A stretch of DNA of 64,000 nt, from contig CAZKXI010000012.1 in the NCBI GenBank assembly GCA_964556755.1, positions 14,878-78,877 of the forward strand. The letters are read 5' to 3'. The stretch comes from UBA4085 sp964556755 (GTDB taxonomy: Bacteria > Acidobacteriota > Aminicenantia > Aminicenantales > UBA4085). The position numbers and the translations under genes were made by a program. The notes below the pieces were generated by a model. It searched no databases. It saw only the letters and a program-made list of their open reading frames with translations, and had not been told where the DNA came from. This document shows, piece by piece, positions 24,776-32,710 of this stretch (position 1 is its first letter; each line of letters opens with the position of its first letter).

Positions 24776-26173
24776 TCAGATCTCGTAGGCTTCGCCGTAG
24801 GCGGGGACGACCGGCTTCCAGCCGAGCTGCCGGCGGATGTCGGCGGCCAGGGCCTCGGCCGCCTCGTCCTCGCCGTGGACCAGGAAGAGCCGGCGCGGCG
24901 GACGGCGGAAGGCCCGCAGCCAATCCAGCAGGCCGCTCCGGCCGGCGTGGCCGGAGAAGCCGTCGATCCTCTCGATGCGGGCCTTGACCGCGATCTCGCG
25001 GCCGTTGATGCGGACGACGGGCCGGCCCTCGACGATCAGGCGGCCGAGCGTGCCGCGCGACTGGTAGCCGACGAAGAGGACCGTCGACTCGGGCCGGCCG
25101 AGGTTGGCCAGCAGGTGGTGCTTGATCCGTCCGGCCGTGGCCATGCCCGAGCCGGCCATGATGACGCAGCTGCCGCGGATGGAGTTGACCGTCTTGGACT
25201 CCTCGACCGTCCGGAAGAGCTTCAAGCCCGGGAAGTCCAGGGGCGCCCGCCCGGAGCGGTACAAGGCCTTGGCCTCCTCGTCCAGGATGGCCCGGTGGCG
25301 GGCGAAGAGCCCGGTGACCTCGACGGCCATGGGGCTGTCGAGCACGCTCATCAGCCGCGGGATGCGCCGGGCGGCCTGCAGCCGTCCGAGGACGTAGAGG
25401 ACCTCCTGGGCCCGCTCCACAGCGAAGACCGGGATGACCAGGTTGCCGCCCCGGTCGACGGTCTCGTTGATGATGCGGGCCATCTCCTCTTCCACCTCCG
25501 CGGGGTCGGTGTGGTCGCGGTCGCCGTAGGTCGACTCCATGACCACGGCGTCGGCCTCCTCGAAGCGGCTCGGGTCGCGGACCAGGGGCTTGTCCGGCTG
25601 TCCGATGTCGCCGGAGAAGACGATCCGGCGGCCGCCTCGGCCCGTCCCGGCCCGGACCTCGATCATGCTCGAGCCCAAAATATGCCCGGCGTCGCGAAAG
25701 ATCGCCGTGGTCGAGCTTCCCAGGTCGACCGGCGAGTCATAGCCGGCCGGGGCGAAGAGAGGGAGCGTCGCCTGGGCGTCGGCCACGGTGTACAAGGGCA
25801 CCTCGGGATGGGGGCCGCGGCGCCCTTCCTTGGCGTGGCGCTTTTTCTTAAAGGCCGCGTCCTCCTCTTGGATATGCCCGGCGTCGAGGAGGACGATCCG
25901 GGCCACGTCGGCGGTGGCGGCCGTGGCCCGGATGGGCCCCGAGAAGCCATCCTTGACCAGCAGGGGCAGGCGGCCGCAGTGATCGAGATGGGCGTGGGTC
26001 AGCAGGCAGGCGTCCAACCCGGCGGGCGGGACCGGGAAAGACGCCCAGTTCCTGTCCAGGAAGGGGCGCTCCTGGTAGAGGCCGCAGTCGATGAGCAGGC
26101 GGAGGCCCTGGGCCTCGAGAAGAGTGCTGGAGCCGGTGACCTGATGGTTGGCTCCCAGGAATGTCAGCTTCAT
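24776..26173 (-). CDS. MBL-fold/beta-CASP RNA-processing nuclease
   Basis: A 465-residue metallo-beta-lactamase with beta-CASP domain, the CPSF73/YSH1-like family of RNA endo- and exonucleases. The dinuclear zinc motif LTHAHLDHCGRLP is near residue 60; further ligands lie in FSGDIGQPD, and the RMMBL motif GFSGHAGRSGLLDWL is near the C-terminus. The beta-CASP part includes VVMESTYGDRDH. It is the last gene of a four-gene run starting with the Nudix gene, 9 bp after a small membrane-protein gene. Confidence 0.9.
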   Translation of the reverse strand: MKLTFLGANHQVTGSSTLLEAQGLRLLIDCGLYQERPFLDRNWASFPVPPAGLDACLLTHAHLDHCGRLPLLVKDGFSGPIRATAATADVARIVLLDAGHIQEEDAAFKKKRHAKEGRRGPHPEVPLYTVADAQATLPLFAPAGYDSPVDLGSSTTAIFRDAGHILGSSMIEVRAGTGRGGRRIVFSGDIGQPDKPLVRDPSRFEEADAVVMESTYGDRDHTDPAEVEEEMARIINETVDRGGNLVIPVFAVERAQEVLYVLGRLQAARRIPRLMSVLDSPMAVEVTGLFARHRAILDEEAKALYRSGRAPLDFPGLKLFRTVEESKTVNSIRGSCVIMAGSGMATAGRIKHHLLANLGRPESTVLFVGYQSRGTLGRLIVEGRPVVRINGREIAVKARIERIDGFSGHAGRSGLLDWLRAFRRPPRRLFLVHGEDEAAEALAADIRRQLGWKPVVPAYGEAYEI

Positions 26174-26182
26174 GGGTCTCTC

Positions 26183-26656
26183 TCACATGGGGCAGGCCCG
26201 GCCGGGGCCGGCGCGCCGCGCCTGCCAGGCCGAAGCCCGCGGGAAATACATGAACAGCAGGACGAGCGAGACGAGCAGGAGGGCGTAGAAGTCGCGGTTG
26301 TACCCGCCCAGGAGGAACAGAGCCAGACCGAGCAGCGCCGGCAGCTCGGCCAGGGCCGAGCCGAGGATCGAGGCGGAGGAGATCCGATCGAGCCAGGCCT
26401 CGTCGGCCTCCCCTTCCCGCCCTCCGAGGCGGTCCCCGTTGACGGCCCGGATGGCCAGCACCACTCCCGCGGCCGCCAGGAAGGCGCCATAGCGGACGGC
26501 CGTCCTGGCCCCGCCCAGGGCGGCCAGCCCGAAGAAGGGCCGCACGACCGCCCGGACGGCCTCCACCGCCGCCAGGCCGACGATCAGCCCCGACAGCTGG
26601 GCCCAAGCGACGGCCTTGGCGGTCCGCAGGCGCGACGAGAACGGATCACTCGACAT
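26183..26656 (-). CDS. small membrane protein, unknown function
   Basis: An unrecognised 157-residue protein with four likely membrane spans, ending in the segment YALLLVSLVLLFMYFP and a Gly/Arg tail. A cytoplasmic-looking stretch GDRLGGREGEADEAWLDR separates the second and third spans. Its start overlaps the end of the methyltransferase gene by 11 bp and its stop is 9 bp before the nuclease gene, so it belongs to that operon. No motif allows a functional guess. Confidence 0.7.
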   Translation of the reverse strand: MSSDPFSSRLRTAKAVAWAQLSGLIVGLAAVEAVRAVVRPFFGLAALGGARTAVRYGAFLAAAGVVLAIRAVNGDRLGGREGEADEAWLDRISSASILGSALAELPALLGLALFLLGGYNRDFYALLLVSLVLLFMYFPRASAWQARRAGPGRACPM

Positions 26657-27818
26657 GGAGAACCAGTCCTTTCAGGTAGTCGCTCTCGGGGTGATAGACG
26701 CTGACGGGGTGATCGAAGGCCTGGTGGTGGCGCTGCAGGATGCGCACCTGCCGACCAGCCTCCAAGGCCGCCTGGAAGACGACCTGGCCAAAGAGCGTCT
26801 CGTCGACGAAGCGGGAGCAGGAGAAGGTCATGACCAGGGCCCCCGCGGGGGCCTTCTCGAGCGCCACCCGGTGGAGATCCTTGTAGCCCCGGCAGGCCGC
26901 CACGACTTCGGACTTGTGCTTGGCGAAGGCGGGAGGATCCAGGATGATCAGGTCGTAGTCCAGCCGCCGGTCCCTGAGGAACTCGAAGACATCCGCCTCG
27001 TGGAAGCCGAGGCCGGCCTCCGGGAAGCCGTTGCGCAGGCAGTTGGCCCGAGCCAGGGCGATGGCCTTGGCCGAGGCATCCACGCTGTCGGCCGAGACGG
27101 CCCCGCCGGCCAGGGCGGCTACGGTGAAGGATCCGCTGTAAGCGAAGGCGTTCAGGACGCGGCGCCCTCCCGCCAGACGGCGGGCCAGCCGGCGCATCTC
27201 CCGCTGGTCGAGGTAGAATCCGGTCTTCTGCCCCCCCTGGACGTCGACAAGGAGCTTCAGGCCGTCCTCGATGATCTCCAGCGGCTCGGGCGCCGGTCCC
27301 CGCAGCGGCCCTTCGGCGGGCGGCAGGCCCTCCTCGCGCCGCGAGGGGAGGTTCGACTTCTCATAGACGGCCCGGGGCGAGAAGGCCGCTTCGAGCTCCT
27401 CGAGGACCAGGTCCTTGAGCCTGTCCATGCCGAGCGTCGAGATCTGGACGACCAGGACGTCGGCATAGCGATCGACGATCAGTCCCGGGCATTCGTCCGC
27501 CTCCCCGTTGACGACGCGGCAGGCGCCGGAGCGGTCCTCCCCCATCAGCCGCCGCCGCAGCGCCGCGGCCCGCCGCAAGGCCCGCCGCAAGGCCTCGCGC
27601 GGCGGCGTCCCGTCGAACGACAGCATCCGGCCGACGATGGAGGCCCGGGGATTGAAGTAGGCCGAGCCCAGGAGAGCCCCGTCGGCCGCCCGGACGGGCC
27701 TGATCTCGCCCGGCTCGAGCGGCGGGAGTGCCTGGACGGCGCCGGAGAAGATCCAGGGATGGCGGCGGCGGATGGCCTTGTCCTTGCCGGGCCGGAGGAC
27801 GACGGCGGACTCATCCAT
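26646..27818 (-). CDS. RlmI-like 23S rRNA cytosine methyltransferase (COG1092)
   Basis: A 390-residue SAM-dependent methyltransferase of the RlmI/YwbD type, which forms 5-methylcytosine in 23S rRNA. A PUA-like RNA-binding domain comes first (HPWIFSGAVQAL), then a middle domain (VNGEADECPGLIVDRYADV) and a Rossmann domain with NAFAYSGSFTVAALAGG and the catalytic LDPPAF. The catalytic Cys is in TFSCSRFVDE. The ATG at 27818 overlaps the Nudix gene by 8 bp and begins the PUA domain; the longer frame lies within that gene. The exact target nucleotide is not proven. Confidence 0.88.
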   Translation of the reverse strand: MDESAVVLRPGKDKAIRRRHPWIFSGAVQALPPLEPGEIRPVRAADGALLGSAYFNPRASIVGRMLSFDGTPPREALRRALRRAAALRRRLMGEDRSGACRVVNGEADECPGLIVDRYADVLVVQISTLGMDRLKDLVLEELEAAFSPRAVYEKSNLPSRREEGLPPAEGPLRGPAPEPLEIIEDGLKLLVDVQGGQKTGFYLDQREMRRLARRLAGGRRVLNAFAYSGSFTVAALAGGAVSADSVDASAKAIALARANCLRNGFPEAGLGFHEADVFEFLRDRRLDYDLIILDPPAFAKHKSEVVAACRGYKDLHRVALEKAPAGALVMTFSCSRFVDETLFGQVVFQAALEAGRQVRILQRHHQAFDHPVSVYHPESDYLKGLVLHVE

Positions 27819-28203
27819 GAGTCGCGTCCTCCGCCAGGCGCCGGACCAGGGGGCGGTCGGGCCGGGCGAAATCGTAGCCGGCCAGCTCGGACGGCCGGAC
27901 CCAGGCGATCTCGGAATGGTCGTGGAGACGCACGGCGCCTCCGACAATCACGGCCCGGAAGGCGATCAGGACCAGGCTCAGGGACTCGGATGCGAAGGGG
28001 TATTCCCCGAGGGCGGCGCCGACGTCGACATCCAGGTCGAGCTCTTCGCGGATCTCGCGCCGCAGACCGTCGCGGGGCGCTTCTCCGGGCTCGACCTTGC
28101 CGCCCGGAAACTCCCAGACGCCTCCGAACCGGTCGCCGGGCCGGCGCCGGGCGATCAGGACGCGTCCCTCCCGCTCGATCACAGCCGCCGCGACGCGCAT
28201 CAT
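27811..28203 (-). CDS. MutT-like Nudix hydrolase
   Basis: A 130-residue Nudix hydrolase, size and sequence typical of MutT enzymes that destroy 8-oxo-dGTP. The complete Nudix box GGKVEPGEAPRDGL-RREIREEL is centred near residue 45, preceded by GGVWEFPGG. It is the promoter-proximal gene of the run with the RNA methyltransferase, membrane protein and nuclease. Substrate could also be another nucleoside diphosphate derivative. ATG codons at 28203 and 28200 are both possible; the predicted mRNA start is only about 3 nt upstream. Confidence 0.88.
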   Translation of the reverse strand: MMRVAAAVIEREGRVLIARRRPGDRFGGVWEFPGGKVEPGEAPRDGLRREIREELDLDVDVGAALGEYPFASESLSLVLIAFRAVIVGGAVRLHDHSEIAWVRPSELAGYDFARPDRPLVRRLAEDATHG

Positions 28204-28212
28204 CTCTTCGCC

Positions 28213-28241
28213 ATCTTAACGGGTCGGACGGGATTTCGCAA
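28213..28241 (-). promoter_or_regulatory. promoter of the Nudix-rlmI-nuclease operon
   Basis: On the minus strand TTGCGA (28236-28241), 17-bp spacer, TAAGAT (28213-28218). The -10 box ends 9 nt before the ATG, predicting a leader of only a few nucleotides. Confidence 0.55.
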
Positions 28242-28270
28242 CCGGCCGGGATGATCGGCCCGCGGCGATG

Positions 28271-28279
28271 TGATAGAAT
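28271..28279 (+). promoter_or_regulatory. extended -10 promoter of glgA
   Basis: TGATAGAAT (28271-28279), an extended -10 (TGn) box with TAGAAT. No good -35 box is visible, as is usual for extended -10 promoters. The box ends 8 nt before the ATG, so the transcript should start at or next to the start codon. Confidence 0.55.
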
Positions 28280-28287
28280 ACCCGGCT

Positions 28288-29751
28288 ATGAAGGTCGCTT
28301 TCCTCGCCTCCGAAGCCGCGCCCTACGCCAAGACGGGCGGACTAGCCGATGTGGCCCAGTCTCTGCCCGCGGCCTTGTCCGCGGCGGGCCAGGACGTGGC
28401 CGTCTTCATGCCCTTCTACGGCAGCGTCCGGGCCGCCGGGAGGAGGCTGGTCAAGGCGGTGGACGGGCTGCCGATCGCCTGGCGGGGCGAGACGACGAGG
28501 CTCACCGTCTGGGCCGATCCCTCGACTCCCTACCCCGTCTGCTTCGTCGAGCACCCGGGCTACTTCGAGCGGCCTGACGGCGCCGGCCTCTATGGGACCC
28601 CTGCGGGGGATTATCCCGACAACGGGCTGAGATTCGCCTTTCTGGCCCGGGCGGTCTTGGAGGCCCTCCAGGCCCTGCCTTTCGAGGCCGATGTCCTTCA
28701 CGCCAACGACTGGCAGACGGCGCTGGCGCCGGCTTACCTCCGCCATGTCCTGGCGGGCGACTCCTTCTACGACCGCATCCGCTCCGTCTACACCATTCAC
28801 AACCTGGCCTACCAGGGGCTCTTCCCGCCCTCGATCCTGGCCGAGGTTGGTCTCCCTGAGCGGCTCTTCCGTATGGAGGACATGGAGTTCTGGGGCCAAG
28901 CGAGCTTCATGAAGGCCGGCATCCTCTACGCCGACGCCATCACGACCGTCAGCCCCCGCTACAGCCGCGAGATCCTGACCCCCGAGCTGGGCCAGGGCCT
29001 GGACGGGCTGCTGCGGGTCCGGGCCGGAGCCCTCTCGGGAATCCGCAACGGCATCGACAGGGGGGCTTGGGACCCCTCCTCCGACAAGTCTCTCGCCGCG
29101 CCCTTTTCCGCCGCGGATCCGTCCGGGAAGGCGGCTTGCCGCGGGGACCTCCTGCAGGCCTTCGGTCTGCCGCCGGGCCGCCGCGACGAGCCGGTGGCCG
29201 GCCTCGTGGCCCGTCTGGCGGGGCAAAAAGGCATCGACACCCTCGTCGAGGCCATGGACGGGATCATGGCTTTGGGGGTGAAGCTGGTGATCTTGGGAAC
29301 AGGCGATCCCCGGCTGGAGGCGGCTCTGCGGGCGGCCCGCGACCGCTATCCCTCGTTTCTCGGATTGAAGCTGGGATTCGACGAAGTCCTGGCCCGCAAG
29401 ATCTATGCCGGCAGCGACCTCTTTCTCCTGCCCTCCCGCTATGAGCCCTGCGGTCTGACCCAGATGCTGGCCATGGCCTACGGATCGGTCCCCGTGGCCC
29501 GCGCGACGGGAGGGCTGGACGACACGATCCAAAGCTACGACGCTTCGGCCAAGACGGGCACGGGCTTCAAATACGACGCGCCCGAGGCGGAAGCCCTGAT
29601 CGATGCCGTCCGGCGGTGCGTCCGGGCTCTGCGCTCGAAAGCCGACCGCGAGGCGCTTGTCCGGAACGTCCTGGCCGCCGACTTCTCCTGGAGCGAGCCG
29701 GCGGCCGCCTACGAAGCCCTCTACCGGAAGATCCTTGACGGGGGGGCCTAG
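28288..29751 (+). CDS. glgA: glycogen synthase (GT5)
   Basis: A 487-residue glycogen/starch synthase that extends alpha-1,4-glucan from ADP- or UDP-glucose. The ADP-glucose-binding KTGGLADV motif is at residues 15-22; the N-terminal GT5 domain includes VLHANDWQTALAP and TIHNLAYQGLFP; the C-terminal domain has SRYEPCGLTQMLAMAYG and ATGGLDDTI with the catalytic Glu. The ATG at 28288 begins the canonical MKVAFLASEAAPYAKTGG and has no ribosome-binding site, consistent with a leaderless message. It lies close to the GH57 and GalT genes of glucan metabolism. Confidence 0.95.
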   Translation: MKVAFLASEAAPYAKTGGLADVAQSLPAALSAAGQDVAVFMPFYGSVRAAGRRLVKAVDGLPIAWRGETTRLTVWADPSTPYPVCFVEHPGYFERPDGAGLYGTPAGDYPDNGLRFAFLARAVLEALQALPFEADVLHANDWQTALAPAYLRHVLAGDSFYDRIRSVYTIHNLAYQGLFPPSILAEVGLPERLFRMEDMEFWGQASFMKAGILYADAITTVSPRYSREILTPELGQGLDGLLRVRAGALSGIRNGIDRGAWDPSSDKSLAAPFSAADPSGKAACRGDLLQAFGLPPGRRDEPVAGLVARLAGQKGIDTLVEAMDGIMALGVKLVILGTGDPRLEAALRAARDRYPSFLGLKLGFDEVLARKIYAGSDLFLLPSRYEPCGLTQMLAMAYGSVPVARATGGLDDTIQSYDASAKTGTGFKYDAPEAEALIDAVRRCVRALRSKADREALVRNVLAADFSWSEPAAAYEALYRKILDGGA

Positions 29752-29811
29752 CCCCGCACGGAAGCCCCGCCGGACTTCGCGAGAGCGCGTCGGCCGGTCG
29801 CTCCCGGGGTC

Positions 29812-30675
29812 TCAGAAGAGCCGAATCCGGATTCCGGCCGTGGCCGTCCATCCGGTCAGATCGATCACAGCCTCCCTGGCGTTGGAGACGGCGCTTCCCT
29901 CCGGCAGCCCGGACTGGATGGCGATCTGGCGGTACGTCGATCCCCCGTCGGTCCAATCGTAGGCATAGAGCCGGCCGCGGCCGGTCTCCGAGAAGGCCCA
30001 CAGCTCGCCGCTTCCCGTCTCCGTCCAATCCCCTTCGTAGCCGGAGATGCGGGCGTATCGGCCGCCGAGGCCGAGGATCAGAGTCAGGCTCGGCGAGACC
30101 GGCCACTCCAGAGCCGCCCCGGCCTGGACGCCGAAGCCGATCCGGCTTGCGGCGAAGGAGAGATCATCGATCCCCTCATATCCCAGGACGGATAGGGCAT
30201 AGCTCGATCGCCAGTCGAGCCGAGTCAAGTAGCCCCCCGCTCCGGCCTGGATGTCGATCTTGATCTTGCCGGCCGGGAGGAACAGATGCACGACGCCCGC
30301 CACGGGGATGGCTTCGAGGACGGGGGCGAGGGTCTCGCTGGCGGTGAGAGCGCCGAAGCCGTAGGAGACCAGGCTCTCCCGGCCATGCCGCTCATAGCCG
30401 GCCTCCAGGCCCAGGGCCCAGCGGGGCCCGAGATGGATCAGGACCTCGCCCTTCAGGGTCCAGCCCAGACGGGCGAAGGAGTGCCGGCCGCTCAAGCCGG
30501 TATAGGCATCGGAGTAGTAATCCATCAGGCCGGACAGGCCCCCGGCCAGATCACCGCCGCCGGCCCAACCGGCCCCTCCCCTCAGAGCGAGGGACATGCG
30601 CTGGGGAAAGGCGGCGGCCGCCAGGAAGGCGACCGCCGCCGTGACGGCTAAGAGTCTCCGCAATGGAACGAACAA
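29812..30675 (-). CDS. predicted outer-membrane beta-barrel protein
   Basis: A 287-residue exported protein of unrecognised family. A signal peptide (LRRLLAVTAAVAFLAAAAF) precedes about eight to ten amphipathic strands rich in Gly and Tyr; the protein ends GIRIRLF with a terminal Phe, typical of outer-membrane barrels. It follows another barrel gene by 26 bp. There is no ATG near the signal peptide: TTG at 30675 is used here, with TTG at 30663 as an alternative, so the start is uncertain. Convergent with glgA across a 60-bp gap in which I see no clear terminator. Confidence 0.7.
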   Translation of the reverse strand: MFVPLRRLLAVTAAVAFLAAAAFPQRMSLALRGGAGWAGGGDLAGGLSGLMDYYSDAYTGLSGRHSFARLGWTLKGEVLIHLGPRWALGLEAGYERHGRESLVSYGFGALTASETLAPVLEAIPVAGVVHLFLPAGKIKIDIQAGAGGYLTRLDWRSSYALSVLGYEGIDDLSFAASRIGFGVQAGAALEWPVSPSLTLILGLGGRYARISGYEGDWTETGSGELWAFSETGRGRLYAYDWTDGGSTYRQIAIQSGLPEGSAVSNAREAVIDLTGWTATAGIRIRLF

Positions 30676-30701
30676 TAAGCCAAACCGGGAAATCCCGACC
30701 C

Positions 30702-31571
30702 CTACATCAGCCGGATCTTGATCCCGCCGGCCAAGGCGAGGAAGCCGGGCTTGATCTCGAGGGGCGTGATCTCCCCGTTTTCGAAGATGGCCTCGACGTC
30801 ATACTCGTCGAAGTCATAGTAGAAGTTCCCGAAGAGGCCCTCGTACTCGTCCGCGTAGAAAGTCCAATCGAAGGTCTTCGAGCCGGAGAGGTAGTACCGG
30901 GCATCGAAGAAGATGCCGACCTGGGGAGCCAGCCAGAAGGTGAAGCCGGCCCCGAAGTTGGCGCCGAACGAGCTCCAGCTCTGGTTCATGTCGGTCGGGA
31001 TCTGAAAGACGTCGACGGCATACAGCACCCAGTAGGCGGCGTAGGCGATCTCCGACTCCAGGAAGAGCTTGTTCATGAACAGGCTCGGGCCGGCCGAAAG
31101 GTAGCCCTGGAACCGCTCGGTCCCGAAGCGGCCGACGAAGTTGAGGCTGATCTGCATGCTCTGGAAGGAGTTGTCCATGCCGATGAAGGACATCGCATCA
31201 TAGTAATCGCTGTAGTAATAGGTCCCGGAATAGGTCCAGCTCCACCACATGTCCGAGTCCGTCACCGAGGTGACCGAGGTCTTGAAATAGTTGAAGGACA
31301 AGCCGACGCCGAAGTTGGGGTGCACGTAGAAAGTCATCCCGGCTCCGAAGTCCATTCCGCCCTTGGAGCTGGCGGCGAAATCGGAATAGGAGCCAAGCTG
31401 ATCCAAGTAGTAGTAGTTGCCCGTCCAGCTGTAGCCATAGCTGGACGTCAGGGCGACATCCTTGAGCCCATAGCCCCCGTAAAGGCTCAGCTCGAAGCGC
31501 GGCAGGTTCTGGGCCAGGCCGGCCGTCGCCAGAACCAAGACGAGCGCCGACAGGAACACGGCTTTCTTCAT
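30702..31571 (-). CDS. predicted outer-membrane beta-barrel protein (OmpW-like size)
   Basis: A 289-residue exported protein very rich in Tyr, Ser and Gly. Residues 1-20 form a signal peptide (KKAVFLSALVLVLATAGLA). Alternating strands (FELSLYGGYGLKDVALTSS, FGAGMTFYVHPNFGVGLSFN) predict an eight- to ten-strand barrel; the end GGIKIRLM closely resembles that of the downstream gene. The ATG at 31571 is preceded by AAGGAGGAGG at a good distance. The function is unknown; a passive pore is possible. Confidence 0.75.
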   Translation of the reverse strand: MKKAVFLSALVLVLATAGLAQNLPRFELSLYGGYGLKDVALTSSYGYSWTGNYYYLDQLGSYSDFAASSKGGMDFGAGMTFYVHPNFGVGLSFNYFKTSVTSVTDSDMWWSWTYSGTYYYSDYYDAMSFIGMDNSFQSMQISLNFVGRFGTERFQGYLSAGPSLFMNKLFLESEIAYAAYWVLYAVDVFQIPTDMNQSWSSFGANFGAGFTFWLAPQVGIFFDARYYLSGSKTFDWTFYADEYEGLFGNFYYDFDEYDVEAIFENGEITPLEIKPGFLALAGGIKIRLM

Positions 31572-31655
31572 TCGGATCCTCCTCCTTGAAAGACATCTTC
31601 CGTGCTCCGGTCGGAAAGGATCGATCTCCCCTCGCCGTCCGTCACGGATGAGTTC

Positions 31656-31684
31656 ATGATAGGGCCGAAAAGGCCTCGCGTCAA
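31656..31684 (-). promoter_or_regulatory. promoter of the two barrel genes
   Basis: On the minus strand TTGACG (31679-31684), 17-bp spacer, TATCAT (31656-31661). The -35 box overlaps the galT stop codon. The leader would be about 78 nt, with the strong ribosome-binding site at its end. Confidence 0.5.
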
Positions 31685-32709
31685 GTGGCATCTGCCGATT
31701 TCACGAGGTCCGCCCGTCTCAGCCTTTCCGCGGCCTCCTCCGGGGGGATGGGATTGATATGGACTCCGGTCCCCCATTCGAAGCCGGCCGTCCGGACGAT
31801 CACCGGGAGGAGGTCGAGGTGCCAGTGGAAGAAGGCCCCCGAAGACGGCCCCTGGACGAGCACGAGGTTGTAGGCCGGATCATCGGCCGCTCGCCGGAGG
31901 GCGGCCAAGACGGCGCTCAAGCAGGAAGCCAGGTCCGACGTCTCGCGCTCGCTCATATCGGCGAAAGAGCCGGCATGCCGCAGGGGGACGATGCGCGTCT
32001 CCAGGGGAAAAGCCGAGGCGAACGGAGACAGGGCGGCGAAGGAGCCGTCGCGGCGGATCAGGCGGGTCCCGGCGGCCATCTCTTCTTCAGCCAGCCGGCA
32101 GAGCCGGCAGCCTCCCCGCTCGATCCGCCAATCCTCGAAGCGGGCCGCTTCTTCGGCCACCCGCGGCGGGATCAGGGGCAGAGCGGCGATCTGGGTGTGG
32201 GGATGGCGCAGCGAAGCGCCGGCCTCGCGGCCCCGGTTCTTGAAGACCTGGACATAGGCGTGCCGATCCCTCAAGGCGGCGACGCGCTTGCGGATCTCCG
32301 CCAGCGCCAGGACGGCGTCCGCCGGGGGCATGGAGTCGAGATCGGCGTCGTGGCGGGGAGAATCGATGACGACTTCATGGGCGCCCCCCGCGGGCCGCCG
32401 CTCCTCGAAAGGGCCGGATGCGTCCCCGCCGGGCTCGATCCCCGACTGGAGGGCCGGATACATGTTGGGCACGACCCTGACCTTCCAGCCGGGGGAGTCG
32501 GGCCGGCTGTCCGGCCCGCGGACGGCCGAGATCTCGGGCGGGGTTTGATCCTCCTGTCCGGGGCAGAAGGGGCAGACGGCGGCTTCCTCGAGCGTCCGGC
32601 TCCCCCGCTCCGCCCGGCTTAGGAAGCAGCCCGGGCGCGCCGTCCGGCCGGGCGCGATCAGGGCCCAGCGCCCGCTCAGCGGGTCGCGCCGCAGCTCCGG
32701 CCCGCCCAT
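31681..32709 (-). CDS. galT: galactose-1-phosphate uridylyltransferase
   Basis: A 342-residue HIT-superfamily nucleotidyltransferase that exchanges UMP between UDP-glucose and hexose 1-phosphates. The active-site motif is RHPHTQI, where the second His carries the uridylyl group; a zinc site is suggested by CPFC and the paired CRLC, and the C-terminal HWHLDLLP is typical. It is the last gene of a six-gene run with two GH57 glucan enzymes, one base after the preceding stop, so it may supply or recycle glucose 1-phosphate for glucan metabolism rather than galactose use; that is inference. Confidence 0.9.
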   Translation of the reverse strand: MGGPELRRDPLSGRWALIAPGRTARPGCFLSRAERGSRTLEEAAVCPFCPGQEDQTPPEISAVRGPDSRPDSPGWKVRVVPNMYPALQSGIEPGGDASGPFEERRPAGGAHEVVIDSPRHDADLDSMPPADAVLALAEIRKRVAALRDRHAYVQVFKNRGREAGASLRHPHTQIAALPLIPPRVAEEAARFEDWRIERGGCRLCRLAEEEMAAGTRLIRRDGSFAALSPFASAFPLETRIVPLRHAGSFADMSERETSDLASCLSAVLAALRRAADDPAYNLVLVQGPSSGAFFHWHLDLLPVIVRTAGFEWGTGVHINPIPPEEAAERLRRADLVKSADAT

Positions 32710-32710
32710 C

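Noticed and set aside
23684..26704. A 1006-codon open frame on the plus strand
   Set aside because: Antisense shadow of the HlyD adaptor and beta-CASP nuclease genes; no motif, no plausible start signal.
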